From the NCBI RefSeq assembly GCF_900083545.1, contig NZ_LT559262.1:3460324-3524323 (forward strand): a stretch of 64,000 bases of DNA, read 5' to 3'. This document shows, piece by piece, positions 45,798 to 53,930 of the stretch. This DNA is from Alistipes provencensis (GTDB lineage: Bacteria; Bacteroidota; Bacteroidia; Bacteroidales; Rikenellaceae). Under the pieces are notes generated by a model. It was not told the origin of the DNA. It did not search any database and saw only the letters and a list, made by a program, of their open reading frames with translations. The position numbers and the translations under genes are program-made. How positions within the stretch are numbered: the first letter of the stretch is position 1; every line of letters starts with the position of its first letter.

Positions 45798-47017
45798 TGC
45801 GCCTGTTTCGGCATACGCTCTGCCTGCTCCTACTGGCGACGCTCGCGGCCTGCTCCGACAAGGAGCCGGGATACGATCCGCCCGCCACGGCCGACCGGAC
45901 CCTTCTGCTCTATATGCCGGGCCAGAGTTTGTTCACTTATTACAAAAACAACATCCAAGGTATCCACACGGCCGTGACCGACCGGGCATTGGGCAACGGG
46001 CGCATGCTGGTATGCTGGCAGCCCGAAAAGCAGACATCGGCCGTGATGCTGGAAATCTATTACGACAGGAACAAGCGGAGCAGCCAAACGAAGACACTCA
46101 AGACCTACGACGATTTCAACGCCGGAGACCCCGCAAAGGTACGGCAGTTGTTAGCAGATGCCGCGCAACTGGCCCCGGCCCGGAGTTACGGTCTTATCAT
46201 CGGCTGCCACGGCAAGGCATGGGTGCCCGCGAGCAGCGGCGCAATTCCCCGTTCGTTGTCGCTCAACACGGCTGAAGACGATGTGTGGAAGCGGGTTCCC
46301 GGCGCCAAAATGACCCGTTCGTTCGGCGATCTGGGCTACGAGCTGGACATCACGGAACTGGCCGCAGCGCTCGAAGCGCTGTCGTTCCGCTTCGACTACC
46401 TGATCTTCGACGACTGCTTCATGGCCAATATCGAGACGCTCTACGACCTGCGCCATGCGCTGGACTACATCGTGGCCTCACCCTGCGAGGTCATGGGCGA
46501 CGGATTCCCCTATGAGCGGATTATCCCCCACCTGTTCGAAGCGAACGGAGTGCTGAGCGGGCTGGAAAAATCCTGCTGGGAGTTCTGGAACCTCTATGAG
46601 AACGAATGGCAGAATACCGTAGGACAGGAGCAGTCGGGGTGCATTTCGCTTGCCGTCACATCGGAACTCGATGCACTGGCTGCGGAGATGCGCCGCGTCA
46701 CCGAAAGCAGTAAAAAGGAGTTCGACATCGATGAACTCCAATATTACAAAGGCGGGAAAACGAAGTTATTCTACGATCTGGAGCACTACGTCACGCTTAG
46801 TTGCGGCGATCTGGGTGTCGTGGATGATTTCAAGGCACAGATGGAACGGGCATTCCCGTCCTCCTGCCGGCACCACACGGCCTCTTTCTATTCGGACTTC
46901 GGCGGCGGAAACCATTCCGTAAACTATTATTCGGGCGTCTCGGTCAGCGAACCGGAACCGTCCCAGACATTCACCAAGGCCAACCAAGCGACAAACTGGT
47001 ATCGGGACACGCATTAG
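45794..47017 (+). CDS. Clostripain-related (C11) cysteine peptidase lipoprotein
   Basis: A 407-residue lipoprotein (lipobox Cys20, LATLAACS) with the C11 catalytic dyad: His139 in LIIGCHGKAW and Cys208 in LIFDDCFMAN. RSYGLIIG and YIVASPCEVMGDGFPY are further family segments. C11 peptidases cut after basic residues; as a lipoprotein it probably acts in the periplasm or at the cell surface. Coupled to the DUF4919 gene. An in-frame second Met is an equal start. Confidence 0.88.
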   Translation: MMRLFRHTLCLLLLATLAACSDKEPGYDPPATADRTLLLYMPGQSLFTYYKNNIQGIHTAVTDRALGNGRMLVCWQPEKQTSAVMLEIYYDRNKRSSQTKTLKTYDDFNAGDPAKVRQLLADAAQLAPARSYGLIIGCHGKAWVPASSGAIPRSLSLNTAEDDVWKRVPGAKMTRSFGDLGYELDITELAAALEALSFRFDYLIFDDCFMANIETLYDLRHALDYIVASPCEVMGDGFPYERIIPHLFEANGVLSGLEKSCWEFWNLYENEWQNTVGQEQSGCISLAVTSELDALAAEMRRVTESSKKEFDIDELQYYKGGKTKLFYDLEHYVTLSCGDLGVVDDFKAQMERAFPSSCRHHTASFYSDFGGGNHSVNYYSGVSVSEPEPSQTFTKANQATNWYRDTH

Positions 47018-47077
47018 ACGTCCGGTCGAAATTCGAATTCCGATTTTAGAGGAGGAGATTTCGTCCTAACGAAGTAA

Positions 47078-47156
47078 GCCCCGGATGGGGCATACTGACG
47101 TATGTTCCATTCGGGGCGAACAAGGCAGGGCGAAAGATGCCCTATAAAATCGGAAT
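47078..47156 (-). repeat. 3'-end structured element, family A, copy 3 (after the pseudouridine synthase)
   Basis: Minus strand: stop region TAATTCCGAT, small AGGGC/GCCCT hairpin, then the outer stem GCCCCGGATGGG / TCCATTCGGGGC. The inner stem is CATAC/GTATG, replacing the GTAC/GTAC of copies 1 and 2 while keeping the pairing. Confidence 0.75.
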
Positions 47157-48523
47157 TACTCGTATTGGCCGGACTTCAGACGCTCCACCTCCTCGCGTGC
47201 CAGGAACCGCCAGGCTCCGCGCTTGAGGTTCTTCTTCGTCAGACCCGCGTAGTAAACGCGGTCGAGCTTGGTCACGGTGTAACCCAGAAACTCGAAGATG
47301 CGGCGCACGATGCGGTTGCGGCCCGAGTGGATCTCAATGCCCACCTCCTGCTTGTTCTCTTTGACATAGGAAATCTCGTCGGCGAAAATCTCACCGTCCT
47401 CGAGCGTAATACCCTCGGCGATACGATCCATGTCGGCGCGCGTCAAGGGCTTGTCGAGCGTCACCTGATAAATCTTCTTCTTCTGGTACGAGGGGTGCGT
47501 GAGCTGCTTCGTGAGGTCGCCGTCATTGGTGAACAGCAGCAGTCCGAGGCTGTTCTTGTCCAGACGCCCCACGGGGTAGATGCGCTCCGTGCAGGCTCCC
47601 TGCACCAGCTCCATCACCGTCTTTCCGGCGTGCGGATCGTCCAGCGAAGTGACATAGCCCTTGGGCTTGTTCAGCACCAGATAAACCTTCTTCTCGCCCT
47701 GCACGCGGCTGTCGTTGAACTTCACCTCGTCGGTGGGCATCACCTTGGTTCCCAGCACGGTCACGACCTGCCCGTTGACCGATACGAGGCCCGCCGTGAT
47801 GAAATCGTCGGCCTCGCGGCGCGAACAGATGCCCGACTGGGCAAGGAAACGGTTCAGGCGAATCTCGCCCGTCTGTTTCGCCGGATCGTATTTCGGATAG
47901 GAAGCCGGTTTGTCGTCCTGCTTGCGGAACCCGCCGGGCTTATAGGGTTTGTCAGTGAACTTGCGGTCGGAAAATTTCTTGTCCCCGAACTTCTTGGGAC
48001 CGAATTTCTTCTCCCCGTAGGCGGGTTTGTCTCCGTAACGCGGCTTCTCGCCGAACGGACGGCGCGGGCGGTCGCCCTCCTCGCGGCGGGGACGGTCGTT
48101 ATCATCGAAATTACGGCGGGGACGGTCACCGTTATCATCAAAGTTGCGGCGCGGACGCTCGTTGTCATCGAAATTGCGGCGCGGACGGTCGCTGTTATCG
48201 TAACGGGGCTTATCGCCGAACGTGCGGGGTTTGTCACCGAATGTACGGTGGGGCTTGTCTCCGTCGAATGAACGGCGCGGACGGTCGCCCTCCTCACGGC
48301 GGGGGCGTTCGAAGGCCGGACGGTTGTCGGCCGTGAAATGCGGGTTGTACGAAGCCCGGCGTTCGGGCTGGTGGTCATGGGACGGCTGCTCCGAATCGGC
48401 AGCATCTCGCTGCAAACGCGGGCGACGCTCGACACGCTCCGCCGTAGCAACTACGGTGCGCTTGCGCTTGTCGCGTCCGAAGCGTTCGAGCACCGGGGTC
48501 GAGTCGTTTTTGGGATCTTTCAT
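47156..48523 (-). CDS. rRNA pseudouridine synthase (RsuA/RluB type) with repetitive N-terminal extension
   Basis: A 455-residue protein. The catalytic half is a normal RluB/RsuA enzyme: S4 RNA-binding domain (RLNRFLAQSGICSRREADDFI, near 218-275), then GRLDKNSLGLLLFTNDGDL with the catalytic Asp and NRIVRRIFEFLGY. Ahead of it is a ~215-residue disordered extension of Arg/Asp/Gly/Lys repeats (units like DRPRRNFDDN and EKPRYGDKPAYG), which could bind RNA. I start at MKDPKNDSTP; longer forms would run upstream of the promoter. Modification site (16S or 23S rRNA) is not decided. Confidence 0.9.
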   Translation of the reverse strand: MKDPKNDSTPVLERFGRDKRKRTVVATAERVERRPRLQRDAADSEQPSHDHQPERRASYNPHFTADNRPAFERPRREEGDRPRRSFDGDKPHRTFGDKPRTFGDKPRYDNSDRPRRNFDDNERPRRNFDDNGDRPRRNFDDNDRPRREEGDRPRRPFGEKPRYGDKPAYGEKKFGPKKFGDKKFSDRKFTDKPYKPGGFRKQDDKPASYPKYDPAKQTGEIRLNRFLAQSGICSRREADDFITAGLVSVNGQVVTVLGTKVMPTDEVKFNDSRVQGEKKVYLVLNKPKGYVTSLDDPHAGKTVMELVQGACTERIYPVGRLDKNSLGLLLFTNDGDLTKQLTHPSYQKKKIYQVTLDKPLTRADMDRIAEGITLEDGEIFADEISYVKENKQEVGIEIHSGRNRIVRRIFEFLGYTVTKLDRVYYAGLTKKNLKRGAWRFLAREEVERLKSGQYE

Positions 48524-48554
48524 CGTTTCTGTTCTACTAATAAAGTGTCGGGGG

Positions 48555-48584
48555 CAAAGATAGTGCAAGTTTCGGGGATAACAA
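48555..48584 (-). promoter_or_regulatory. Promoter of the pseudouridine synthase gene
   Basis: On the minus strand TTG, 19 bases, TATCTTTG, 31 bases before the start. Confidence 0.8.
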
Positions 48585-48647
48585 CACATTGCGTGCCCGA
48601 ATTAAAGATAAAAGCGAAGCCGGACTGCAAATTTGCCACTTTTACCT

Positions 48648-48655
48648 TATCTTTG
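48648..48655 (+). promoter_or_regulatory. Promoter box of the MATE transporter gene
   Basis: TATCTTTG ends eight bases before the first ATG of the transporter, giving a very short or absent leader. No good -33 TTG. Confidence 0.55.
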
Positions 48656-48663
48656 CATCCGCT

Positions 48664-49989
48664 ATGACCATGAACCGCGAAATACTGCGCATTGCGCTCC
48701 CCAATATCGTCTCGAACATCACCGTACCCCTGATGGGCATCGTCTCGACGGCCATCGCGGGGCACTGGGGCGCCGACTCCGCGGCCACGATCGGTGCGCT
48801 GGCCATCGGCGTGTCGATCTTCAACTTCATCTACTGGAACTGCTCGTTCGTCCGCATGGGCACCAGCGGGCTCACGGCACAGGCGTTCGGCGCCGGCAAC
48901 TTCCGCGAATGCACCAACATGCTGGTCCGCGCGCTGTCGGTGTCGGCCGTGATGGGCGTGCTGATGATCCTCGTGCAATATCCGCTGGGCGAACTGGCGC
49001 TGTGGGCCATGAACGGCAGCCAGATGACCCGCGATTACTTCTACGCCCGCATCTGGGCCGTACCTGCGGGCATCATCCTCTTCGGTTTCAACGGCTGGTT
49101 CACGGGAATGCAGAACGCCGTCTTCCCGATGCTGACGGCCATCACGGTCAACGTCGTGCACATCCTTTGCAGCCTGTGGTTCGCATTCGGGATGGACATG
49201 GGCATCGTGGGCATCGCCTACGCCTCGGTGATCGCCCAATGGACGGGCGTGGGGCTCTCGACGCTGCTGCTCATGGCCAAATACCGGCCGCTGCTCACCG
49301 CCGTCGACTGGTCCGAGGTGCTGGACTTCAAACCCCTGAAAACCTTCTTCGTCATCAACCGCGACATCATCCTCCGCACGTTCTGCATCGTAGCCGTCTA
49401 TACGTTCTTCACTGGGGCCTCGGCTCGCATGGGCGATCCCGCGCTGCTGGCCGTGAACACCCTGCTGCTGCAGTTGTTCACGCTCTTCTCCTACATGAAC
49501 GACGGCTTCGCCTACGCCGCCGAAGCGCTCACGGGCCGCTTCATCGGGGCCCGCGACGGCATATCGCTGCGCGACTGCCTGCGAAAGTGCATCTTCTGGG
49601 GAACGATGGTGTCGGTGGTCTTCGTGGGTATCTACCTCATCTGGTGGCGCGATCTGGTGGGCGTGTTCATCGACTCCTCGGCGCCCAACGCCGGGCTGAT
49701 CGAGGAGCTGGCGGGGCGTTACATCGTCTGGATCATCCTCATCCCCATCGCCTCGGCCATGCCCTTCATCATGGACGGCATCATGGTCGGAGCCACCGAA
49801 ACGCGCGTCATGCGCGACTCGATGTTCTGGTCCACGGCGGCCTACTTCGCCATCTACTACGCCTGCTACCCGCTGATCGGCAACAACGCCCTTTGGCTGG
49901 CCTTCACGCTCTACATGTTCCTGCGCGGGGTGATCCAGTATTTCATGACCCGCCGCCTCAAGACCATTCTCGACAAGGTCGCCGCCTGA
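48664..49989 (+). CDS. MATE-family efflux transporter
   Basis: A 441-residue inner-membrane exporter with about 12 helices. The N-terminus (LRIALPNIVSNITVPLMGIVSTAIAGHWG) and GTSGLTAQAFGAGN are typical of the DinF/MATE group. It would export drugs or organic cations using Na+ or H+. The start is at 48664; a second ATG two codons later is equally possible given the closeness of the promoter box. Confidence 0.9.
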   Translation: MTMNREILRIALPNIVSNITVPLMGIVSTAIAGHWGADSAATIGALAIGVSIFNFIYWNCSFVRMGTSGLTAQAFGAGNFRECTNMLVRALSVSAVMGVLMILVQYPLGELALWAMNGSQMTRDYFYARIWAVPAGIILFGFNGWFTGMQNAVFPMLTAITVNVVHILCSLWFAFGMDMGIVGIAYASVIAQWTGVGLSTLLLMAKYRPLLTAVDWSEVLDFKPLKTFFVINRDIILRTFCIVAVYTFFTGASARMGDPALLAVNTLLLQLFTLFSYMNDGFAYAAEALTGRFIGARDGISLRDCLRKCIFWGTMVSVVFVGIYLIWWRDLVGVFIDSSAPNAGLIEELAGRYIVWIILIPIASAMPFIMDGIMVGATETRVMRDSMFWSTAAYFAIYYACYPLIGNNALWLAFTLYMFLRGVIQYFMTRRLKTILDKVAA

Positions 49990-50030
49990 CCCGACTGAAA
50001 GACCCCTCGGAATCCCGAAGGGCGTTTCAG

Positions 50031-51113
50031 TCATTGCACTGCAACGTACGCTGCAAAATAGTCATCATAGAATTTCATGATCTCAGGCATGAAACTCTCC
50101 AGTGTAGGGTATTTGTCCCGGTTGCTTTCATAACGGACCAACCAGTCGCTCAGTTCCTTCGTGAAGAACACACCTTGCGATCGGTCCCAACCGACCAAAG
50201 CTGCCGGATAAGTGCCTTTCTGCTCGAAATACCGGATCGTACAAGCCCTTACCAAAGCTTCGTACAGAATATTTTCCCAACCGCCTCCCAGTTTGTCGGG
50301 ACATCCTCGTTCTTCGGCCATCGTCCGATAAGCCGGAGCATATTTTACCAATTCGCCTATATATGGAGCCATCAACGGATTGCAATACGAATGGCTGAAC
50401 TCGTGCACCAACAGCCAATCATAATATCCCGGAGGATAGGCCGGCATTCCCTCATCGTCCGTCCGCCACGAACCGACGACACAATACAAATCCTGCCGGT
50501 CATTGTCGTGGTAAGTCGTCTTCAACCCATAGTTGTGATACCCGGTGCATAACCCGAGTACGATATTGAAACGCTTCGGCGCCCCGAAACCAAAATAAGC
50601 GTCGAACCACGAAGGATCGACAGTCGTCTCCAGACACGTCTCCATCCGGGCGACAGCCTCGTCGTAGAACTCCCGGGAATCCCGGCAAAACTCCCGAAAT
50701 TTAGCCTTTCGGTAAAAATCGTTCAGTTTGTTGAAGAATTTGCGGGAATTGACGATCTGCCACCGTGGGTCCACATTGGCCGTTTGCACATTCGGTATCC
50801 ATGCGATTTTGCCTTTCGGCGAGATTTCCAGTTGCAGGGCCAGCGACACGGGAGCGTTCCAGCCGATATTGCAGTATTTCCGATATGCCGGAACCAACCG
50901 CCGAATCAGTTTATGGTCAGCATACCGGGTAAAATGTGCATCAATGCGCTTTTTGTAAGCTTCAGGAATATGGGAATACTCCTCATTGCCACCCAGATAA
51001 AAAGCGATGCTCAACAACTCCACCCGCTCGTCGACCGCAACGCCATAAGACTGAGAATAAACCCGTCCCACCGCAAAGAGCGCCAACAGAAGCCAACCAA
51101 TTTTTTTACCCAT
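50031..51113 (-). CDS. Exported putative zinc metallopeptidase (DUF4932-like)
   Basis: A 360-residue protein with a signal peptide (MGKKIGWLLLALFAVGRVYS). HEFSH (237-241) is an HExxH zinc motif, preceded by DWLLV; a downstream ENILYEAL glutamate could be the third ligand, as in gluzincins. FGFGAPKRFNIVLGL and the overall layout match DUF4932 proteins of Bacteroidetes. The ATG at 51128 is only four bases from the promoter box; I prefer the one at 51113, which gives a clean signal peptide. Substrate unknown. Confidence 0.75.
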   Translation of the reverse strand: MGKKIGWLLLALFAVGRVYSQSYGVAVDERVELLSIAFYLGGNEEYSHIPEAYKKRIDAHFTRYADHKLIRRLVPAYRKYCNIGWNAPVSLALQLEISPKGKIAWIPNVQTANVDPRWQIVNSRKFFNKLNDFYRKAKFREFCRDSREFYDEAVARMETCLETTVDPSWFDAYFGFGAPKRFNIVLGLCTGYHNYGLKTTYHDNDRQDLYCVVGSWRTDDEGMPAYPPGYYDWLLVHEFSHSYCNPLMAPYIGELVKYAPAYRTMAEERGCPDKLGGGWENILYEALVRACTIRYFEQKGTYPAALVGWDRSQGVFFTKELSDWLVRYESNRDKYPTLESFMPEIMKFYDDYFAAYVAVQ

Positions 51114-51131
51114 ATTTGGAGTGTTCATAAA

Positions 51132-51162
51132 CAAATATAGGCATAATTAATCGATAAAGCAA
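51132..51162 (-). promoter_or_regulatory. Promoter of the DUF4932-like gene
   Basis: On the minus strand TTG, 20 bases, TATATTTG, 18 bases before the chosen start. Confidence 0.7.
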
Positions 51163-51185
51163 GTTCAAATACCGAATTCTGTCGA

Positions 51186-51344
51186 CTATTCCGTTACCCG
51201 GAACCAGTCGATATCCAGCCAGCCGCCGTCGTTCTTCCGGAGCTCCGCCGTGGCGAAACAGCCCACTTTGGTGCCGATCCAGCAGCCTTAAGAGAAAGCT
51301 TACGCGGGAATCAGCGCCGCAAGTATCGCAAGGCAGTTTTTCAT
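51186..51344 (-). pseudogene. Remnant of an exported glycoside hydrolase (GH43-like)
   Basis: The minus strand starts with an ATGA overlap with the pectinesterase stop and encodes a 14-residue signal-peptide beginning (MKNCLAILAALIPA), then a stop. A few bases further, after a TAA, an open stretch encodes WIGTKVGCFATAELRKNDGG and WLDIDWFRVTE, ending in TAG. This resembles the C-terminus of GH43-type xylosidases and related enzymes, which end in a WIGAK..DxDWFR pattern. It looks as if the middle of the last gene of the pectin operon was deleted and the two ends kept. Confidence 0.6.
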
Positions 51345-52345
51345 AGCTCTTCGAGTAATTCGTACGAAAGTCTGCCGAGCGGCTCCCAGTCGTCGCGGAA
51401 CTGTTCGGAGCCGGTCTTTTTGGCAAAAATCCGCTGAATGGTGTATGCCGTCACTTCGTCGTCGGTCAGCTCCCGCGACCACGCCACGCGCCCCGAACGG
51501 TCGGCGCCGGGACCCCCGCAGCGCCATTCGGCATAGTACACGTCGCCCTTGCGCGCCGCGTCGTGCCAGTCGCGCCACCCCTCGGAACGGATCGCCGCCG
51601 GAAATTCGCACTCCAGCCACACGGTGCGGGCCGTGGATTTCCACGGACGCCCGAGGTAAACCCGCGTCACCCCTTCGGCCGCCGTCACACGGCAGCAGGA
51701 GAAGACGAATCCGTATTCGTTGCGCTCGGTGGTCGAGGCCGCCGTGATGAAACTGTCGGCCTTGCAATGAATCGTCGAACACTCGAACAGCACGATCGAA
51801 GGGCCGAAGATGAAATCGGTGGTTCCCTCGATATGGCAATTCTCGACATGCACGCGCGAAACGTAGCCGCGGGCAAAAAAGGTGTCCTGATCGCCGATGA
51901 GCGCACAATGATACAGATGGATGCGGTCGCCGCGGGTTTCGAGCGCCACGGCCTGCCCTACCCTTCCGGCATCGTTCTCGATGGTCAGGCAATCCAGATA
52001 GACCTCGTCGGCCCGGACAGACATCGTATAGCTGTCGTAGGTGGTCAGCTCGCGGCCATCGACGACTTTGCCGGCATAGTCGTCCCAGACGATGCGGGTT
52101 TCAGCCATTTCATCGCCCAGAATCCGGACCTTGTCCTTGTAGACATCGAGCGTCACCTTCTCGCGATAGACACCGGGCATGATCCGCACCGTGCGCCACT
52201 CCGACGGTTTCGAAGGCAGGGCGTCGAAGCATTCCTGAATGGTCCGGAAATCCCCGCCGCCGTTGCAGTCGACGGTATAAACCGTCTCTGCCGAAGCCCA
52301 AAGGCCCCGGCAGAGCAGGATCGTCAGTATCCCAAAGCGCAGCAT
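51341..52345 (-). CDS. Pectinesterase
   Basis: A 334-residue exported enzyme (signal MLRFGILTILLCRGLWASA) that removes methyl esters from pectin. The right-handed beta-helix motifs are all present: DFRTIQECFDALP, ALIGDQDTFFARG with the acid/base Asp, EGTTDFIFG with the nucleophile Asp, and YLGRPWKSTA. It is coupled to the UxaA gene upstream (seven bases) and overlaps the glycosidase remnant. Together with the downstream intracellular enzymes it defines a pectin locus. Confidence 0.92.
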   Translation of the reverse strand: MLRFGILTILLCRGLWASAETVYTVDCNGGGDFRTIQECFDALPSKPSEWRTVRIMPGVYREKVTLDVYKDKVRILGDEMAETRIVWDDYAGKVVDGRELTTYDSYTMSVRADEVYLDCLTIENDAGRVGQAVALETRGDRIHLYHCALIGDQDTFFARGYVSRVHVENCHIEGTTDFIFGPSIVLFECSTIHCKADSFITAASTTERNEYGFVFSCCRVTAAEGVTRVYLGRPWKSTARTVWLECEFPAAIRSEGWRDWHDAARKGDVYYAEWRCGGPGADRSGRVAWSRELTDDEVTAYTIQRIFAKKTGSEQFRDDWEPLGRLSYELLEEL

Positions 52346-52352
52346 GGCGCCG

Positions 52353-53840
52353 TTATAAGGTTACGCCCGTCTTGAAGATGGCGATCTCCTTGAAACCGGT
52401 CTTTTCGTGCTTGAGGTGTTCGCCGTCGGCCGTGGCCATCACCTTGTCGATGAAGCGGTCCAGCACCGCCTGCGGCTCCTCGTCCTCGACCATCGTTCCG
52501 GCGTTGAAGTCGATCCAGTTGGCCTTGAATTCCGAGAGCTGGGTGTTGGTCGAAATCTTCATCGTCGGCACGAAAGCCCCGAACGGCGTACCGCGGCCCG
52601 TGGTGAACAGCACCATCTGACAGCCCGACAAGGCCAGCGCCGAGGCAGCCACAAGGTCGTTGCCCGGGGCCTGCAACAGATTGAGTCCCTGCCGGGTAAT
52701 GGGCTGGGCATAGTTCAGCACATCGACGACGGGCTGTGCCCCGCCCTTCTGCACGCATCCCAACGACTTCTCTTCGAGCGTCGTGATGCCGCCTTTCTTG
52801 TTGCCCGGCGAGGGGTTCTCGTAGATCGGCTGGTCGAATTTGCGGAAATAATGCTTGAAATCGTTAATCAGGCAGACCGTCTCGTCGAAAATCCGGCGGT
52901 CCGTGGCCCGGTCCATCAGGATCGTCTCGGCGCCGAACATCTCGGGAACCTCCGTCAGCACGGTGGTCCCGCCCTGCGCGATCAGCCAGTCGGAGAACAG
53001 GCCCACCAGCGGATTGGCCGTGATGCCCGAAAAACCGTCCGAACCGCCGCACTTCAAGCCCACCTTGAGGTAGGAAAGCGGAAGCGGCTGACGCTTGTCG
53101 CTTTTAGTCTTTTCAACCAGTTCGCGGCAGATTTCGAATCCCGCCTCGATCTCGTCCTCGACCTCCTGCGCGATGAGGAACTTCACCCGTTCGTCGTCCC
53201 ACTCGCCGATCACCTCCTTCAGCGCCGACACCTGATTGTTCTCGCACCCGAGGCCCAGCACCAGCACGGCGCCCGCATTGGGATGCTTCACCAGCGCGGC
53301 CAGCGCCCGCTGCGTATTGGCATGGTCGTCACCCAACTGTGAACAGCCGTAGTTGTGGGTGTAGACCCGCACATCGTCCAAGTGCGAACAGTCGCACTCG
53401 CGCTTCACGCGCTCGACGATGGCCTGCGCCTGCCCGTTGACACACCCCACCGAGGGCACGATCCATAACTCGTTGCGGATGCCCATCGTATCGTTGCGGC
53501 GCAGGTACCCCATCACCCGCACGTCGCGCTTCGGACACTCAATGTCGTAGACCTTGGGAGTATAGGTGTATTCGAGGTCGTCGCGGAGGTTCGTTTTCAG
53601 GTTGTGGGAGTGAATCCACCCGCCCTGCGGAACGTCTTCCGTAGCGTGGCCGATGGGATAGCCGTATTTCACGACGTTCTCGCCCGCGGCGATGTCGCGC
53701 AGGGCGAATTTGTGCCCCCGGGCGATGTCGTCCCGGAGCGTCACGCCGACACCGCCGACATCGACCCGCTCGCCTTTCGGAAGGTCTGCGAGTGCCACGG
53801 CGACATTGTCCGCGGCATTGATTTTCAGGAATCGTTTCAT
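52353..53840 (-). CDS. uxaA: Altronate dehydratase
   Basis: A 495-residue enzyme converting altronate to 2-keto-3-deoxygluconate. The N-terminal SAF-like domain (about 1-90) is followed by the large dehydratase domain with NYGCSQLGDDHANTQRAL, GLGCENNQVSAL, KCGGSDGFSGITANP and GRGTPFGAFVPTMKIS. Start at MKRFLKINAADN; the frame extends five codons upstream through a TTG. It lies between the reductase UxaB and the pectinesterase. Confidence 0.94.
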   Translation of the reverse strand: MKRFLKINAADNVAVALADLPKGERVDVGGVGVTLRDDIARGHKFALRDIAAGENVVKYGYPIGHATEDVPQGGWIHSHNLKTNLRDDLEYTYTPKVYDIECPKRDVRVMGYLRRNDTMGIRNELWIVPSVGCVNGQAQAIVERVKRECDCSHLDDVRVYTHNYGCSQLGDDHANTQRALAALVKHPNAGAVLVLGLGCENNQVSALKEVIGEWDDERVKFLIAQEVEDEIEAGFEICRELVEKTKSDKRQPLPLSYLKVGLKCGGSDGFSGITANPLVGLFSDWLIAQGGTTVLTEVPEMFGAETILMDRATDRRIFDETVCLINDFKHYFRKFDQPIYENPSPGNKKGGITTLEEKSLGCVQKGGAQPVVDVLNYAQPITRQGLNLLQAPGNDLVAASALALSGCQMVLFTTGRGTPFGAFVPTMKISTNTQLSEFKANWIDFNAGTMVEDEEPQAVLDRFIDKVMATADGEHLKHEKTGFKEIAIFKTGVTL

Positions 53841-53864
53841 GGTCTGTTCAATCAATAAAGTGAG

Positions 53865-53930
53865 AGCGACGGACCGGACCGGAAATACCCCGGCCGGCCA
53901 TCGCCCTTAAACCCGCTTTTCAGGCGAGGA
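53865..53930 (-). repeat. Degenerate family B-like repeat at the uxaB stop
   Basis: Minus strand: CGCCTGAAAAGCGGG with the uxaB TGA in the loop, then TTTAAGGGCGATGG and a CCGGCCGGGG block. It keeps the hairpin-on-stop and TTTAAGG parts but lacks the GTCTGTCA and CTCTGCGCC blocks. Confidence 0.45.
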
